Below, piece by piece: positions 1-8,326 of a stretch of 37,161 nt of DNA. The stretch spans positions 1-37,161 of the forward strand of contig DASPRM010000111.1 of assembly GCA_035624455.1 (NCBI GenBank), in the 5' to 3' direction. The stretch is from Terriglobales bacterium (GTDB lineage Bacteria; Acidobacteriota; Terriglobia; Terriglobales; Acidobacteriaceae). How positions within the stretch are numbered: position 1 is the stretch's first letter; each line of letters begins with the position of its first letter. The notes under the pieces are model-generated. The model was not told the origin of the DNA. It saw nothing but the letters and a program-made list of their open reading frames with translations, and ran no database searches. Position numbers and translations under genes: made by a program.

Positions 1-19
1 TCAGTGTTCAAACCCATCC

Positions 20-60
20 TAAGGGTGCCCCATTCAAGCGCAGCCTAGGCGGGGTATTTC
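20..60 (+). repeat. Dispersed hairpin repeat, copy A
   Basis: An AGGGTGCCCCA...GGCGGGGTA hairpin lies just beyond the 3' end of the amino-acid permease gene. The same sequence recurs at 2634-2685 (inverted) and 36925-36970. The left arm TGCCCCA pairs imperfectly with the right arm GGGGTA. This copy has a shorter middle than the other two. It is non-coding and REP-like; the function is unknown. Confidence 0.7.
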
Positions 61-88
61 TCTTCGCAGCCGGACTGCTAGACGCGCC

Positions 89-1471
89 TCATGGCTGTCG
101 GCGTCGCCGGACCAGTAGATATCCGACGCTGAGGATAAGCAGTCCCGGCAGGCCGCTGACCACCGTTACTCGGGATTGCGGAGTCCACCAGGTGGAGGCG
201 ATCGCAATCACAATTCCCACGAACCCAATGATGGACATCGCAGCACCACCCGGCGCTCGCATGGGGAGCGCCGCGACCTGCGTACGCGGGAGCCGCCGGC
301 GGAACGACACGTGCGCCAGCAGTGAGATGCACCACGCCAGCATGCCCCCAAATAGCGATCCCTCGATGATGTAGAGATAAGCGCGCTCTGGCGCGTATTG
401 GGCTGCCAGCATGGCAACCAGAATTCCGATGCCGGATAGCAGCAGAGCCGCTCGCGGCTCACCCGCGGCGCTTAGCCTGCCCAGTTGTGGGGGAGCGTAG
501 CCGCTTCTCGCTAGCGAAAAAAGCATTCTCGCGGCGACGTAGAGGCTGGCGTTGGCGCCGGACAGAGCCGCCGTGAGCACCACGAAATTCATCACTTGTG
601 AAACCGCTGGAAGTCGAGCCACCTGGAAGACGGTCACAAACGGGCTTTGACTTACGCCAGCTTGTTGCCACGGCATCACACCGACCAACACCACGGTGGC
701 GCCGACGTATACGAACGTCAGGAGAGCGAATGCCAACCTGGTAGCGCGCGGAATCTCCGACTGCGCGCGCGCCTCGCCCGAAGAGACCGCCAGAAATTCG
801 ATTCCGAGAAAGCTGAAAAGGGCAAACGAGATTGCTAACAGGGGTGAAGCCGGCCCATGAGGCAGGAACCCACCACCCTCAGCACGGTACTGCGGGGCCA
901 CCTTCCCAGTCAGCAGCAGGCTGGCGCCGAGCAGCACAAAAATCACGATCGTGATGACCTTGATCATCGAGAACCAGTACTCGATGCGGCCATAATCGTG
1001 CACCGGACGAAGATTGACTACGAGCAGACCGATGGCGAAGACCGCCACCATCAGGACGGTGGGAAGGGCTGGAAACCAGAAATGTGTGTAAGTGGCAGCC
1101 GCAACCAGCTCTGAGCCAATGGCAACGACCAGCGACAGCCAGTATCCATAACGCACGACAAATCCAGCCCAGTTGTTCAGGTAGAGATCGGCATACACTC
1201 CGAACGATCCCGCCGCCGGATGTACACTGGCCATCTCGCCTAGCGCGTTGATCACCGTCCAGGCGAGGAAGGCGCCGAGCGCGTAAGTTAGGATGACCGC
1301 CGGCCCCGCCATCTGAATAGCTGCGCCCGATCCCAGCAGCAGGCCGGTGCCAATCGAGCCGCCGACGGCCACCATCGCCATTTGCCCGGCGCTGAGTTGC
1401 CGCCGCAAGCCTGCTTCCTGCGTGCTAATAGCGCGCTCGGCAGTTGATTGGGCGTCTGCTGATTCCGACAT
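89..1471 (-). CDS. APC-superfamily amino-acid permease
   Basis: This is a 460-residue secondary transporter of the amino-acid/polyamine/organocation superfamily, closest in look to the LysP/GabP/AroP (AAT) group. Such proteins carry amino acids across the inner membrane in symport with protons. The first membrane segment has the family signature AVGGSIGTGLLLGSG, followed by ALGEMASVHPAAGSF, a typical second-helix motif. About twelve hydrophobic segments follow, ending in a short Arg-rich tail (VRRRRQP). The frame is open further upstream to about 1807, but that extension is rich in Arg/Cys and runs through a dispersed repeat, so the ATG at 1471 (MSESADAQ) is preferred; a GGAGG lies about 15 bases upstream, a little far. 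The substrate cannot be told from sequence. It stands alone, with no obvious operon partner. Confidence 0.88.
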   Translation of the reverse strand: MSESADAQSTAERAISTQEAGLRRQLSAGQMAMVAVGGSIGTGLLLGSGAAIQMAGPAVILTYALGAFLAWTVINALGEMASVHPAAGSFGVYADLYLNNWAGFVVRYGYWLSLVVAIGSELVAAATYTHFWFPALPTVLMVAVFAIGLLVVNLRPVHDYGRIEYWFSMIKVITIVIFVLLGASLLLTGKVAPQYRAEGGGFLPHGPASPLLAISFALFSFLGIEFLAVSSGEARAQSEIPRATRLAFALLTFVYVGATVVLVGVMPWQQAGVSQSPFVTVFQVARLPAVSQVMNFVVLTAALSGANASLYVAARMLFSLARSGYAPPQLGRLSAAGEPRAALLLSGIGILVAMLAAQYAPERAYLYIIEGSLFGGMLAWCISLLAHVSFRRRLPRTQVAALPMRAPGGAAMSIIGFVGIVIAIASTWWTPQSRVTVVSGLPGLLILSVGYLLVRRRRQP

Positions 1472-1907
1472 TACAGATACAGGAAACCTCCGGTTCGATA
1501 GGCACAGGGTGGGATTGTAGCGTGAAAGGAGGCCGGGCTTGAGGTACAGAATAAGGACCGACCCAGGCTGCCATGGACGGGGCTGCTTAGATGCTTCGCT
1601 TCGCTCAGCATGACCCGCTTTGAGAAGACCATATCCCGCGCGGAACATCTCTAGGATGATTTTCCTCCTACAGTGCCTGGCAACACGTAGCGAAATGCAC
1701 AGCGGCCTTTGGAATAGGCGGTCGGCACCCATTCCACAACACTTAGAGATGGCGAGAGATGTTCGACCTGAAATGGAATCGACCTGGTACGGACAGTCTG
1801 TTCCCATTCGTAGACGGGGCTGGATTCCTTGCTGATTACGTTCTTGGAGGCTGAGCTGCGCTTCACATTGGTGCCTGAACTGGCGATTTAATTCGGCCGC
1901 CGCGCTC
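1472..1907. other. Intergenic region with an ERSEAS-type repeat
   Basis: These 436 bases lie between the start of the permease and the end of scoB. I see no convincing gene. Bases about 1587-1625 hold a short element (GATGCTTCGCTTCGCTCAGCATGA and flanks) which, read on the minus strand, gives the peptide AERSEASK. That peptide is a known false-ORF signature of interspersed repeats in many bacterial genomes. Open frames across the rest look non-coding in composition. Confidence 0.5.
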
Positions 1908-2597
1908 TCAAATCTCCATAACTTTCAGATCAGGGCTTACGATCAGTCTGGGCTCAGTCGCACGTTGGACATCTTCTGACGTGATGCCCGGGGCTATCTC
2001 TTCCAGCACCAGACCCTCCCGTCTCACCCGGATGTAGGCCATTTCGGTGACGATCGTGTCCACCACCCTGGCGCCGGTCAATGGCAGAGTGCAGCTGCGA
2101 AGAATTTTCAGCTGGCCTTCGCGTGTGGTGTGCTCCATCGCTACTACTACACGTCGGGCGCCGGCCACCAGGTCCATAGCGCCGCCCATGCCCTTCACCA
2201 TTTTGCCGGGGATCATCCAATTGGCAATATTGCCTTCCTCATCGACCTCCATTGCTCCCAGCACGCTCAGGTCGATGTGGCCGCCACGGATCATGGCGAA
2301 CGAATCTGCGCTCGAGAAATATGCTGTACCGGGAATTTCGGTCACTGTCTCCTTGCCGGCATTAATCAAGTCGGGATCTTCCCGGCCCTCGATGGGATAC
2401 GGCCCGACTCCAAGCATGCCGTTCTCGCTTTGCAGGACAACCTGCACGCCTTTGGGCACCATGTTGGCGACCAGTGTGGGCAGTCCGATGCCCAGGTTCA
2501 CATAGAAGCCGTCCCGCAGTTCGCGAGCGATGCGCCCGGCAATGCGCTCACGCTTGACCATATCCAGAGTCTTAACCGGTTTCGAAACTGTACTCAT
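1908..2597 (-). CDS. scoB: 3-oxoacid CoA-transferase subunit B
   Basis: This is the beta subunit (229 aa) of a class I CoA-transferase (SCOT/AtoDA type). The enzyme moves CoA between succinyl-CoA or acetyl-CoA and acetoacetate or a related acid, so it links ketone-body or short-chain acid use to the TCA cycle. The catalytic glutamate is E58 in the SENGMLGVG motif, where the enzyme forms its glutamyl-CoA thioester. The glycine-rich [14 protein letters not shown] and [13 protein letters not shown] segments are also typical. Full length for the family. The ATG at 2597 follows GGGAGA at good spacing. It lies on the same strand as scoA, separated by a small unknown gene and a dispersed hairpin. 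Confidence 0.93.
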   Translation of the reverse strand: MSTVSKPVKTLDMVKRERIAGRIARELRDGFYVNLGIGLPTLVANMVPKGVQVVLQSENGMLGVGPYPIEGREDPDLINAGKETVTEIPGTAYFSSADSFAMIRGGHIDLSVLGAMEVDEEGNIANWMIPGKMVKGMGGAMDLVAGARRVVVAMEHTTREGQLKILRSCTLPLTGARVVDTIVTEMAYIRVRREGLVLEEIAPGITSEDVQRATEPRLIVSPDLKVMEI

Positions 2598-2633
2598 CTA
2601 GCTTTGATCTCCCAGGCATTTCATAATTCCGGT

Positions 2634-2685
2634 AACTGCCCCACCCTAGACGAAAGCGGCTTGGATGGGGCACCCTCAGGGTCCT
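2634..2685 (-). repeat. Dispersed hairpin repeat, copy B (inverted)
   Basis: Read on the minus strand this is GAGGGTGCCCCATCC...GGGTGGGGCAG, matching copies at 20-60 and 36925-36970. It sits in the 122-base gap between the 95-aa unknown gene and scoB, inside the likely CoA-transferase operon. In the transcript it would fold into a stem of about 15 pairs with mismatches. Confidence 0.75.
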
Positions 2686-2719
2686 TCGCATATTCAGCAT
2701 TCGCACGCAATACAAACCC

Positions 2720-3007
2720 TCACCAGGCAGCCTCGGTCCGCCGGAAGTCAGTTAGTGCCCGCTCCAACTCTTCATACGACGTCATCGGATTCGACTGCGA
2801 TTCCTGCCGATACTGAAACGCCGTCGCCAGCAGCCCACCCCAATGGTCTCCAATGCCGCCCATGGCGTGATCGTAAGCGGGAGCCATCACTGCTAATTCG
2901 GATGCGAGATCGGACAGCGTGAGATTGCCTTCCTCGTACATACGAATGTACTTCAGCACGCTGGCACGAACTTCCTCAATCGTGCTGTCCGGCGCTGGCA
3001 TGCTCAT
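2720..3007 (-). CDS. Unknown 95-aa protein between CoA-transferase subunits
   Basis: I do not recognise this gene. It encodes a 95-residue soluble protein, mostly helical and acidic in its first half ([20 protein letters not shown]), with a central Gly/His-containing stretch ([19 protein letters not shown]) and a C-terminal helix ending RRTEAAW. There is no signal peptide or membrane segment. Its ATG overlaps the scoA stop codon as ATGA, the classic sign of translational coupling, so it is very likely a real gene of the same operon. The position between scoA and scoB is unusual, because the two subunits are normally adjacent. It might be an accessory or stability factor, or an insertion that has been tolerated; no function is assigned. 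Confidence 0.75.
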   Translation of the reverse strand: MSMPAPDSTIEEVRASVLKYIRMYEEGNLTLSDLASELAVMAPAYDHAMGGIGDHWGGLLATAFQYRQESQSNPMTSYEELERALTDFRRTEAAW

Positions 3008-3717
3008 GCTCCAATGATAGGTCCGATCTTGCGCACTGTACGCCTCTCAATCCGCTTCTCCGACCGCGTCACCTGAAAAATCCGCTGCACGTAGATGCTG
3101 GGAGTGTGCACCTCGTCCGGAGAAATCTCTCCCACCTCGACCAGGTGCTCAACTTCGGCTATGGTGATCCTCGCAGCGGCCGCCATCATGGGATTGAAGT
3201 TGCGCGCCGTCTTGCGATAGACCAGATTGCCCCAGGTATCGCCTTTCCATGCGCGGATGAGCGCAAAATCCGCGGTTAGCGCTCGCTCCATCACGTAGTG
3301 GCGTCCATCGAACTCACGCGTCTCCTTGCCCTCGGCTACGATCGTTCCATAACCCGTAGGCGTGAAGAAGGCAGGGATGCCCGCGCCGCCGGCACGAATG
3401 CGCTCCGCCAGGGTCCCCTGCGGATTGAGCTCTAAATCCAGCTTCCCGGAGAGAACCATCTGCTCAAACATCTTGTTCTCACCCACGTAACTGCCGATGT
3501 GTTTGCGGATCTGCCCACTTTGCAGCATGACACCCAGGCCGAAATCATCCACTCCGGCGTTGTTGCTGATCGTGGTGAGATTGCGGACGCCTTTGCGGTG
3601 CAGGGCTTCGATCAGACTTTCTGGGATACCGCAAAGGCCGAAGCCCCCTACCATGAGGGTCGCTCCATCCTGGATATCGCATACCGCTTCGTCGGCATTG
3701 GCCACAACTTTATTCAT
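3004..3717 (-). CDS. scoA: 3-oxoacid CoA-transferase subunit A
   Basis: This is the alpha subunit (237 aa) of the same CoA-transferase as scoB. It begins [20 protein letters not shown] and carries the CoA-binding glycine-rich signature [14 protein letters not shown] near residue 25. Further family motifs are [18 protein letters not shown] and the substrate-binding [24 protein letters not shown] region. Length is normal. The start is preceded by a weak GAGACGG. The stop codon overlaps the start of the 95-aa gene by ATGA, followed by scoB, so all three are probably co-transcribed. The exact acid substrate (acetoacetate, 3-oxoadipate or another) is not decided by these motifs. Confidence 0.93.
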   Translation of the reverse strand: MNKVVANADEAVCDIQDGATLMVGGFGLCGIPESLIEALHRKGVRNLTTISNNAGVDDFGLGVMLQSGQIRKHIGSYVGENKMFEQMVLSGKLDLELNPQGTLAERIRAGGAGIPAFFTPTGYGTIVAEGKETREFDGRHYVMERALTADFALIRAWKGDTWGNLVYRKTARNFNPMMAAAARITIAEVEHLVEVGEISPDEVHTPSIYVQRIFQVTRSEKRIERRTVRKIGPIIGA

Positions 3718-3743
3718 AGACGCCGTCTCACAAATCGGTTTTG

Positions 3744-3806
3744 AAAGGGCACGGCTTCAGCCGTCCCGACGAGGCTCGGAAATATGAGGGCTTTAGCCCT
3801 TGGGGG
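3744..3806. repeat. Paired palindromes upstream of scoA (REP-like)
   Basis: Two perfect short hairpins lie in tandem: ACGGCT-TC-AGCCGT (3751-3764) and AGGGCT-TT-AGCCCT (3787-3800), each flanked by G/C-rich bases. The spacing and the GGCTTCAGCC / GGCTTTAGCC cores look like a bacterial interspersed repeat pair. They sit in the gap between the hydrolase gene and scoA, both on the minus strand, so they could also act as an mRNA-stabilising or attenuating structure. Confidence 0.6.
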
Positions 3807-3832
3807 AACACCCGGCTTACTCATTCGGTTCA

Positions 3833-4414
3833 TTATGAGATAGCTTCTAGTCCCTTTGTCTTCGGCGCAGGCACATCGGGAGCCGCGAAGCCTCGCATCT
3901 CCGCCAACAAATGTTCTCCCAGCGGCCACGGACCAAACCCGGCATCGGCATTGATATGGCCCGCCGGACCAGCATTCACGAAACGGCTTCCCCATGCCTC
4001 CGCCAGCGACCGGCTGCGTTCCAGAGTGCTCCAGGGATCGTTTTCGCTGGCCACGAGCAGGCTGGGGAACGGCAAGCGTTGCCTCGGCACAGGCAAGAAG
4101 TCCGATTCGGCCCTTTCGCCCATATTCTCCAGATCGGGAGGCGCAACCAGCAACGCACCATGCAATTGTCGCGTGTACTGCTTGGCCCAGTGAGCGACGG
4201 TCAGGCAGCCCAGGCTGTGCGCGATCACGAGCGGCGCCGTTTTCGCCTCACTGATATGGAAATCGAGCCGCTTCACCCATTCCTCACAAATGGGGAAATC
4301 CCAGTTCTCCTGCTCGACGCGCCGAAAATTCGGATATTTGTTTTCCCAGAGAGATTGCCAGTGCCCAGGACCGGAGTTGTTCAGGCCGGGAACAATGAGG
4401 ACAGGAGGCGCCAT
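3833..4414 (-). CDS. RBBP9/YdeN-type serine hydrolase
   Basis: This is a 193-residue alpha/beta hydrolase of the RBBP9/YdeN family, small cytoplasmic serine hydrolases of largely unknown substrate. The N-terminus MAPPVLIVPGLNNSGPGHWQ is typical, as is the ENWDFP segment. The triad can be read as S67 (AHSLGC nucleophile elbow), D126 (SENDPW) and H153 (GHINADAGFG). Length is normal. The ATG at 4414 is used; no strong ribosome site is seen. It is followed on the same strand by scoA after about 115 bases holding two palindromes. A link with the CoA-transferase is not evident. Confidence 0.88.
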   Translation of the reverse strand: MAPPVLIVPGLNNSGPGHWQSLWENKYPNFRRVEQENWDFPICEEWVKRLDFHISEAKTAPLVIAHSLGCLTVAHWAKQYTRQLHGALLVAPPDLENMGERAESDFLPVPRQRLPFPSLLVASENDPWSTLERSRSLAEAWGSRFVNAGPAGHINADAGFGPWPLGEHLLAEMRGFAAPDVPAPKTKGLEAIS

Positions 4415-4513
4415 GGCGAACAGGAGATTGTATATCAGGCTGCTTTGGGCAATTGAGGGCTGCGGGAAGTACGAGGAAGTTGAATGGCGCAGTTGAGGCC
4501 GTGCCGCTTGGCG

Positions 4514-4921
4514 TCAATTGACCCCGCTGACTTCGTAGAGCTGTCCTGCATCCACCTTCATCCTCTTGAACTCTGAGCCCCTGTATGCGTCCACGAGGCA
4601 TGCGAGCGTACCACGCGTCGTCAGTCGACACCGATAAGTCTCAGGGCCCTCGTCGGCCCCAAAATCGACTGGAAATTCCACACTCCCCTTATGATCCGGC
4701 CTCATCATCACCTTCTGGGGATACGTCATTCCTATTGCGTGCAACTCGACCGAGTACCCGACTGCGACCAGCACGAATTCGAATTTGCTCGCCCGCTTGA
4801 CGCCTGAACAATTCAGACTGTTTTGAGATGAGGGATCGTTATATACCTCGCCGATTTCCACCCAAGTTCCCGTAATTTGTGAAGCCAGAGGAAGTCGCCC
4901 TTGCTCAAAAGAGCTTGCCAA
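4514..4921 (-). pseudogene. C-terminal part of a frameshifted secreted protein
   Basis: This open frame encodes a beta-rich domain (ITGTWVEIGEVYND ... LYEVSGVN) that I do not recognise. It has only a poor TTG start at 4921 and no ribosome site. About 200 bases upstream, in another frame, lies a strong start (AAGGAG, 9 bases, ATG at 5114) with a clean signal peptide. That frame stops at 4905, just after this frame opens. The simplest reading is one secreted protein of about 200 residues broken by a +1 frame change between about 4905 and 5030. This could be a true mutation or a sequencing error. The gene would follow tyrA in the same transcript. Confidence 0.55.
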
Positions 4922-5114
4922 TTCCTGATGGAACTGCGGTTGACCGCGACAAGGCGCTTTTCTGAGGAATGGAGTTTCGGGGTATTTCTTCCGATGATGT
5001 CTCGCTTGAAAGAGAACTCTGTGACTGAGCCCCGCTCACCCTCAACGCAAGCAACGGAGCATTGGTTGGAAGGAGAAGGAGCAGGAGAAGTGTCAACCTG
5101 AGCGATGGAATCAT
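4905..5114 (-). pseudogene. Signal-peptide part of the frameshifted secreted protein
   Basis: The ATG at 5114 has a near-ideal ribosome site (AAGGAG with a 9-base spacer) lying across the end of tyrA. The peptide begins MIPSLRLTLLLLLLLPTNAP, a textbook Sec signal peptide with a poly-Leu core, with likely cleavage after residue 29 (VSGA-Q). The following Ser-rich stretch then runs into a stop. The mature domain continues in the neighbouring frame at 4514-4921. If the frame is truly broken, only a 69-residue remnant is made. Confidence 0.5.
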
Positions 5115-5132
5115 GGCGACTAACTCCTTGCC

Positions 5133-5984
5133 TCACTCCCTCCGAAATCGGTTCCCCCGCTCGAACTCTTCCCGCAACTCAGCGCTGCGCAGGTTCTCGC
5201 GGATGTGCGCCAGCCGCTGCTCCAGCCGCAACAGCGCCTGCTGGATATGTTCTGTGTTCGTAAGCGCGATGTCGCGCCACATCGAATATGGGCTCTGTGC
5301 GATGCGCGTCATCTCGCGTAACGCGCGCCCTCCGATAGCGCTAGCTTCGGGATAATCACCGAGCACTTCAAGCAATGTAGACGCGAGCCCCGTCGAGACC
5401 ATCTGCGGCAGATGGCTCAGCCAGGCACAGAGCTCATCGTGTCGTGCCGCATCAAGCAGCAGCAAGCGCGCACCTGTGCCCTCGATTAGGCTGGCATACT
5501 CGCCGCAAATCCCACTCCGAATTTCCTGCCCTTCAAAGGGAGCAAATATCCAGACCGCGTCCTGGAAAAGAGCTGCGTCTGCGACCTCCACGCCGCTGTG
5601 CTCCTTGCCTGCCATGGGATGACCAGCAAGGAATCTGTTCTTAACCTCACTGCCAAAAACATCACGCGCCCGCGCCACAATCTCCGCTTTCGTGCTGCCC
5701 ACATCGCTTAGCAAGGTCGACCGCGGCAGAAGCGGGCCGATCTTCTCGATCAGATCAATAATGCTGCCCACCGGCGTCGCCAGAACCACCACATCGCTGC
5801 CCCGAACAGCAGCCCCAGCGTTCGTTTCTCCCGCATCAATCATTCCTCGCACTTTCGCCTGCTCCAGCACCGCCTCGCGATCGCAGCCCACGATTCGTCC
5901 GCGGAAGCCGCACTTTTTGAGTGCCAGTGCCAGCGAGCCTCCGATGAGGCCGGTACCAATAATCGTGATTTGCTGGATCGCCAA
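5133..5984 (-). CDS. tyrA: Prephenate dehydrogenase
   Basis: This 283-residue enzyme oxidatively decarboxylates prephenate to 4-hydroxyphenylpyruvate with NAD(P)+, the committed step to tyrosine. The N-terminal Rossmann motif is GTGLIGGSLA (residues about 10-19), followed by GCDRE at the end of beta-2. Family motifs DVVVLATPVG, LLSDVGSTK, GHPMAGKEHSGVEVA and AWLSHLPQMVSTGLA are present; the histidine of GHPMAG and that of LSHLPQ bind substrate. There is no ACT domain, so feedback control by tyrosine through that domain is not expected. It lies 29 bases after the DAHP synthase gene, as the last enzyme of the aromatic block. Confidence 0.94.
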   Translation of the reverse strand: MAIQQITIIGTGLIGGSLALALKKCGFRGRIVGCDREAVLEQAKVRGMIDAGETNAGAAVRGSDVVVLATPVGSIIDLIEKIGPLLPRSTLLSDVGSTKAEIVARARDVFGSEVKNRFLAGHPMAGKEHSGVEVADAALFQDAVWIFAPFEGQEIRSGICGEYASLIEGTGARLLLLDAARHDELCAWLSHLPQMVSTGLASTLLEVLGDYPEASAIGGRALREMTRIAQSPYSMWRDIALTNTEHIQQALLRLEQRLAHIRENLRSAELREEFERGNRFRRE

Positions 5985-6013
5985 GATTGCAATTGCGACT
6001 GTCTTCTGATCCG

Positions 6014-7033
6014 CTATGCGATGCTGCGCCCCACAGCCGCCGCGATCATGCGCAACTCTCCCATCAACTTCTCGAATTGCTCCGGAAACAGCGACTGCGG
6101 CCCATCGGAGAGCGCCTTCTCAGGATTATGGTGAACTTCAATCAGCAAGGCGTCGGCTCCAGCAGCTACCGCTGCGCGCGCCATCGGCGCCACTTTGTCG
6201 CGCCGCCCGGTGCCGTGCGAAGGATCCGCCGTGATCGGCAAGTGCGACAGCTTCTTGGAAATCGGGATGGCAGATATATCCATGGTGTTGCGCGTGTAAG
6301 TCTCAAAGGTGCGAATGCCGCGCTCACACAGGATCACGTCATAATTGCCACCTGCCATGATGTACTCGGCGGAAAGCAGCATCTCCTCGATAGTAGCGGC
6401 GATTCCTCGTTTCAGCAGCACCGGCTTCCGAACTTTACCGAGTTCCCGCAGCAGATTGAAGTTCTGCATGTTGCGGGCGCCCACCTGAAGAATATCGACG
6501 TAGGGCATCATCAGCGCGATCTGTGATATCTCCATCACTTCGCTGATTATCAGCAGCCCGAAATTGTCGGCCACCTCCCGCAGCAGCTTGAGACCCTCTT
6601 CTCCAAGACCCTGGAACGAGTAGGGCGACGAGCGCGGCTTGAAGGCCCCGCCCCGCAATACCCGGGCCCCGGCCTTCGCTACCAACTCCGCGGTGGTGAA
6701 CAGCTGTTCGCGCGACTCCACCGAGCAAGGCCCGGCCATCACCACGACTTTTTCCCCGCCGATGGCGAGCCCGTTTCGCAGCTTGACCTGTGTCCCCTCC
6801 GGCCGGAAATTTCGCGCCACCAATTTGTACGGCGCGGATATTCGGTGAACCTGCTGCACGCCGTCGAGAACTTCGATTTCTCGAACGTCGAAATCGATCA
6901 GCTTGCCCACCGCACCCAGCACCGTCTGCTGTGCCCCGGTGCTGCGATGCACCTCGAATCCCATGCCCACCAGGTGCTCGATGATGCGCTGGATCTGCTC
7001 TTCCGACGACCCGGGTTGCATGGCAACGATCAT
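6014..7033 (-). CDS. aroF: DAHP synthase with N-terminal regulatory domain
   Basis: This 339-residue enzyme joins phosphoenolpyruvate and erythrose-4-phosphate to DAHP, the first step of the shikimate pathway. It is of the type I-beta (KDO8P-synthase-like) group. Residues 1-75 form a ferredoxin-like domain as in Thermotoga DAHP synthase, where it binds tyrosine or phenylalanine for feedback control. The barrel begins at AGPCSVES (residue 100) with GGAFKPRSSPYSFQG, GARNMQNF, LLKRG and ADPSHGTG; the Cys, His, Glu and Asp of these motifs bind metal. The ATG at 7033 follows GAGG by 12 bases. It lies between aroQ and tyrA on one strand, so feedback-regulated pathway entry is tied to the tyrosine/phenylalanine branch. 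Confidence 0.93.
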   Translation of the reverse strand: MIVAMQPGSSEEQIQRIIEHLVGMGFEVHRSTGAQQTVLGAVGKLIDFDVREIEVLDGVQQVHRISAPYKLVARNFRPEGTQVKLRNGLAIGGEKVVVMAGPCSVESREQLFTTAELVAKAGARVLRGGAFKPRSSPYSFQGLGEEGLKLLREVADNFGLLIISEVMEISQIALMMPYVDILQVGARNMQNFNLLRELGKVRKPVLLKRGIAATIEEMLLSAEYIMAGGNYDVILCERGIRTFETYTRNTMDISAIPISKKLSHLPITADPSHGTGRRDKVAPMARAAVAAGADALLIEVHHNPEKALSDGPQSLFPEQFEKLMGELRMIAAAVGRSIA

Positions 7034-7074
7034 ATTGGTTCAGTTCCTCGAATGTTGAGGCAGCCAAGTCGCTC

Positions 7075-7386
7075 TCAATCGTTGGTCTCGGCTTCGATTT
7101 CCGTGTCCCCGCCCCCTGGAGCGGTGACATCGTCTCTCTGAAATTTGCGCATCACGTCCATCAGGCGTTCAAAAATCCGAAGCAGATCGGGGTTCGGCAG
7201 CGGCCCTTTGTTCGCACTGGCAACGTTGTCAAACACTTCCTTCTCCCGGTCCGGCTCATAGATTGGCAGATTCGTATTCTGCTTCAGCTTGCCGATTTCC
7301 CGCGCGGCGCGCGCGCGTTCGCCGATCAGCTCTACCAGCTGCAAATCGATCTCGTCGATTCTCTTGCGCCAGTCCGCGATATCCAT
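7075..7386 (-). CDS. aroQ: Chorismate mutase, AroQ class
   Basis: This is a 103-residue stand-alone chorismate mutase that rearranges chorismate to prephenate. It shows the all-helical AroQ pattern: WRKRIDEIDLQLVELIGER with the conserved first-helix Arg and Asp, ARAAREIGKLK with the Lys that binds substrate, and YEPDREKEVFDNV. The C-terminal tail is acidic and probably disordered. Residues match the family's active-site pattern of Arg, Arg, Lys, Glu. It is followed 41 bases later by the DAHP synthase gene; a physical mutase/synthase complex is known in other bacteria and is possible here by inference only. The ribosome site is weak. Confidence 0.92.
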   Translation of the reverse strand: MDIADWRKRIDEIDLQLVELIGERARAAREIGKLKQNTNLPIYEPDREKEVFDNVASANKGPLPNPDLLRIFERLMDVMRKFQRDDVTAPGGGDTEIEAETND

Positions 7387-7494
7387 GACGGTCGGGTTAC
7401 CTAGCTTTTAGCACTACCGATTTAGACGGCACAACATAATTGATAACGAATCCGCCCTCTACTTGTGGGGACGCAAGCACTTCGATTCGCGCCC

Positions 7495-8292
7495 CTAACG
7501 CACCGCAGAAATCACCCGTGAATCCCCGGCACCCGCTCGCAGCTCGCGAATAAATCCCGCCACCGCTTCCGCCGCTTTGGTCCCAGAACCGGCGGCTTCC
7601 ATCACCTGCACGATTCCGCTGCCGACCACCGCGGCGTCCGCGAACTCGCCAACTTCGGCGAATTGCTGCGGGTTGGAAATGCCGAAGCCTACCGCTATAG
7701 GCAAATTCGTATAACGACGCAGCCGTTCGACCAAACGGCGAGCATCGCCAGCCAACTCCTGGCGCGTTCCGGTCACCCCGGTTCGGGAGACTGCATACAC
7801 AAATCCCGACGCCACCTCAGCAATGGCGCGCAGCCGCTCATCCGTGCTCGTGGGCGCTGCGAGGAAGACGGTGTGCAATTCCCTAGCCCGCATTGTGCGC
7901 AAATATTCGTCAGCTTCCTCGACCGGAAGATCGGTGACCAGCGCGCCATCGACGCCAGCTCGCGCGGCCTCCCCAGCAAAACGGTCCTGCCCGTAGCACA
8001 GGATGGGATTGAAATAGGAAAACACAATCAATCCCGCGTTGGATTGCCGGCGAAGGCGCTGCGCTAGCTTCAACACATCCGCGAGCGACGTTCCGCGGCG
8101 CAAGGCGCGCTCGCTGGCTCGCTGGATCACCGGTCCATCCGCCACCGGATCGCTGAAGGGCACACCCAGCTCGACCACATCCGCGCCCGCGGCGATCGCC
8201 GCCAGTGCTACCTCCTGCGAAGTCTCCAAATCGGGGTCTCCGCAAGTCAAATACGCCACCAGTCCCGGTTTGCGATGAAATTCCAGCGCCAT
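7495..8292 (-). CDS. trpA: Tryptophan synthase alpha subunit
   Basis: This 265-residue TIM-barrel subunit cleaves indole-3-glycerol phosphate to indole, passed to TrpB through a tunnel. It begins MALEFHRKPGLVAYLTCGDP. The catalytic pair is E41 (VVELGVPFSDP) and D52 (ADGPVIQ), spaced as in the Escherichia coli enzyme. SRTGVTG and the phosphate-binding GFGISNP and VVGSGIV loops are present. The frame is open nine codons further upstream to a TTG, but the ATG at 8292 gives the family N-terminus. It starts 34 bases after the trpB stop, so it is in the same operon. A gap of 108 bases without an obvious terminator separates it from aroQ. Confidence 0.94.
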   Translation of the reverse strand: MALEFHRKPGLVAYLTCGDPDLETSQEVALAAIAAGADVVELGVPFSDPVADGPVIQRASERALRRGTSLADVLKLAQRLRRQSNAGLIVFSYFNPILCYGQDRFAGEAARAGVDGALVTDLPVEEADEYLRTMRARELHTVFLAAPTSTDERLRAIAEVASGFVYAVSRTGVTGTRQELAGDARRLVERLRRYTNLPIAVGFGISNPQQFAEVGEFADAAVVGSGIVQVMEAAGSGTKAAEAVAGFIRELRAGAGDSRVISAVR

Positions 8293-8326
8293 GCCCCTCA
8301 ACCCAGACCAAAGCAGCAACAGCCAT

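Noticed and set aside
2130-2816. A 228-codon plus-strand frame
   Set aside because: It is antisense to scoB and lacks any domain-like sequence; scoB motifs are complete.
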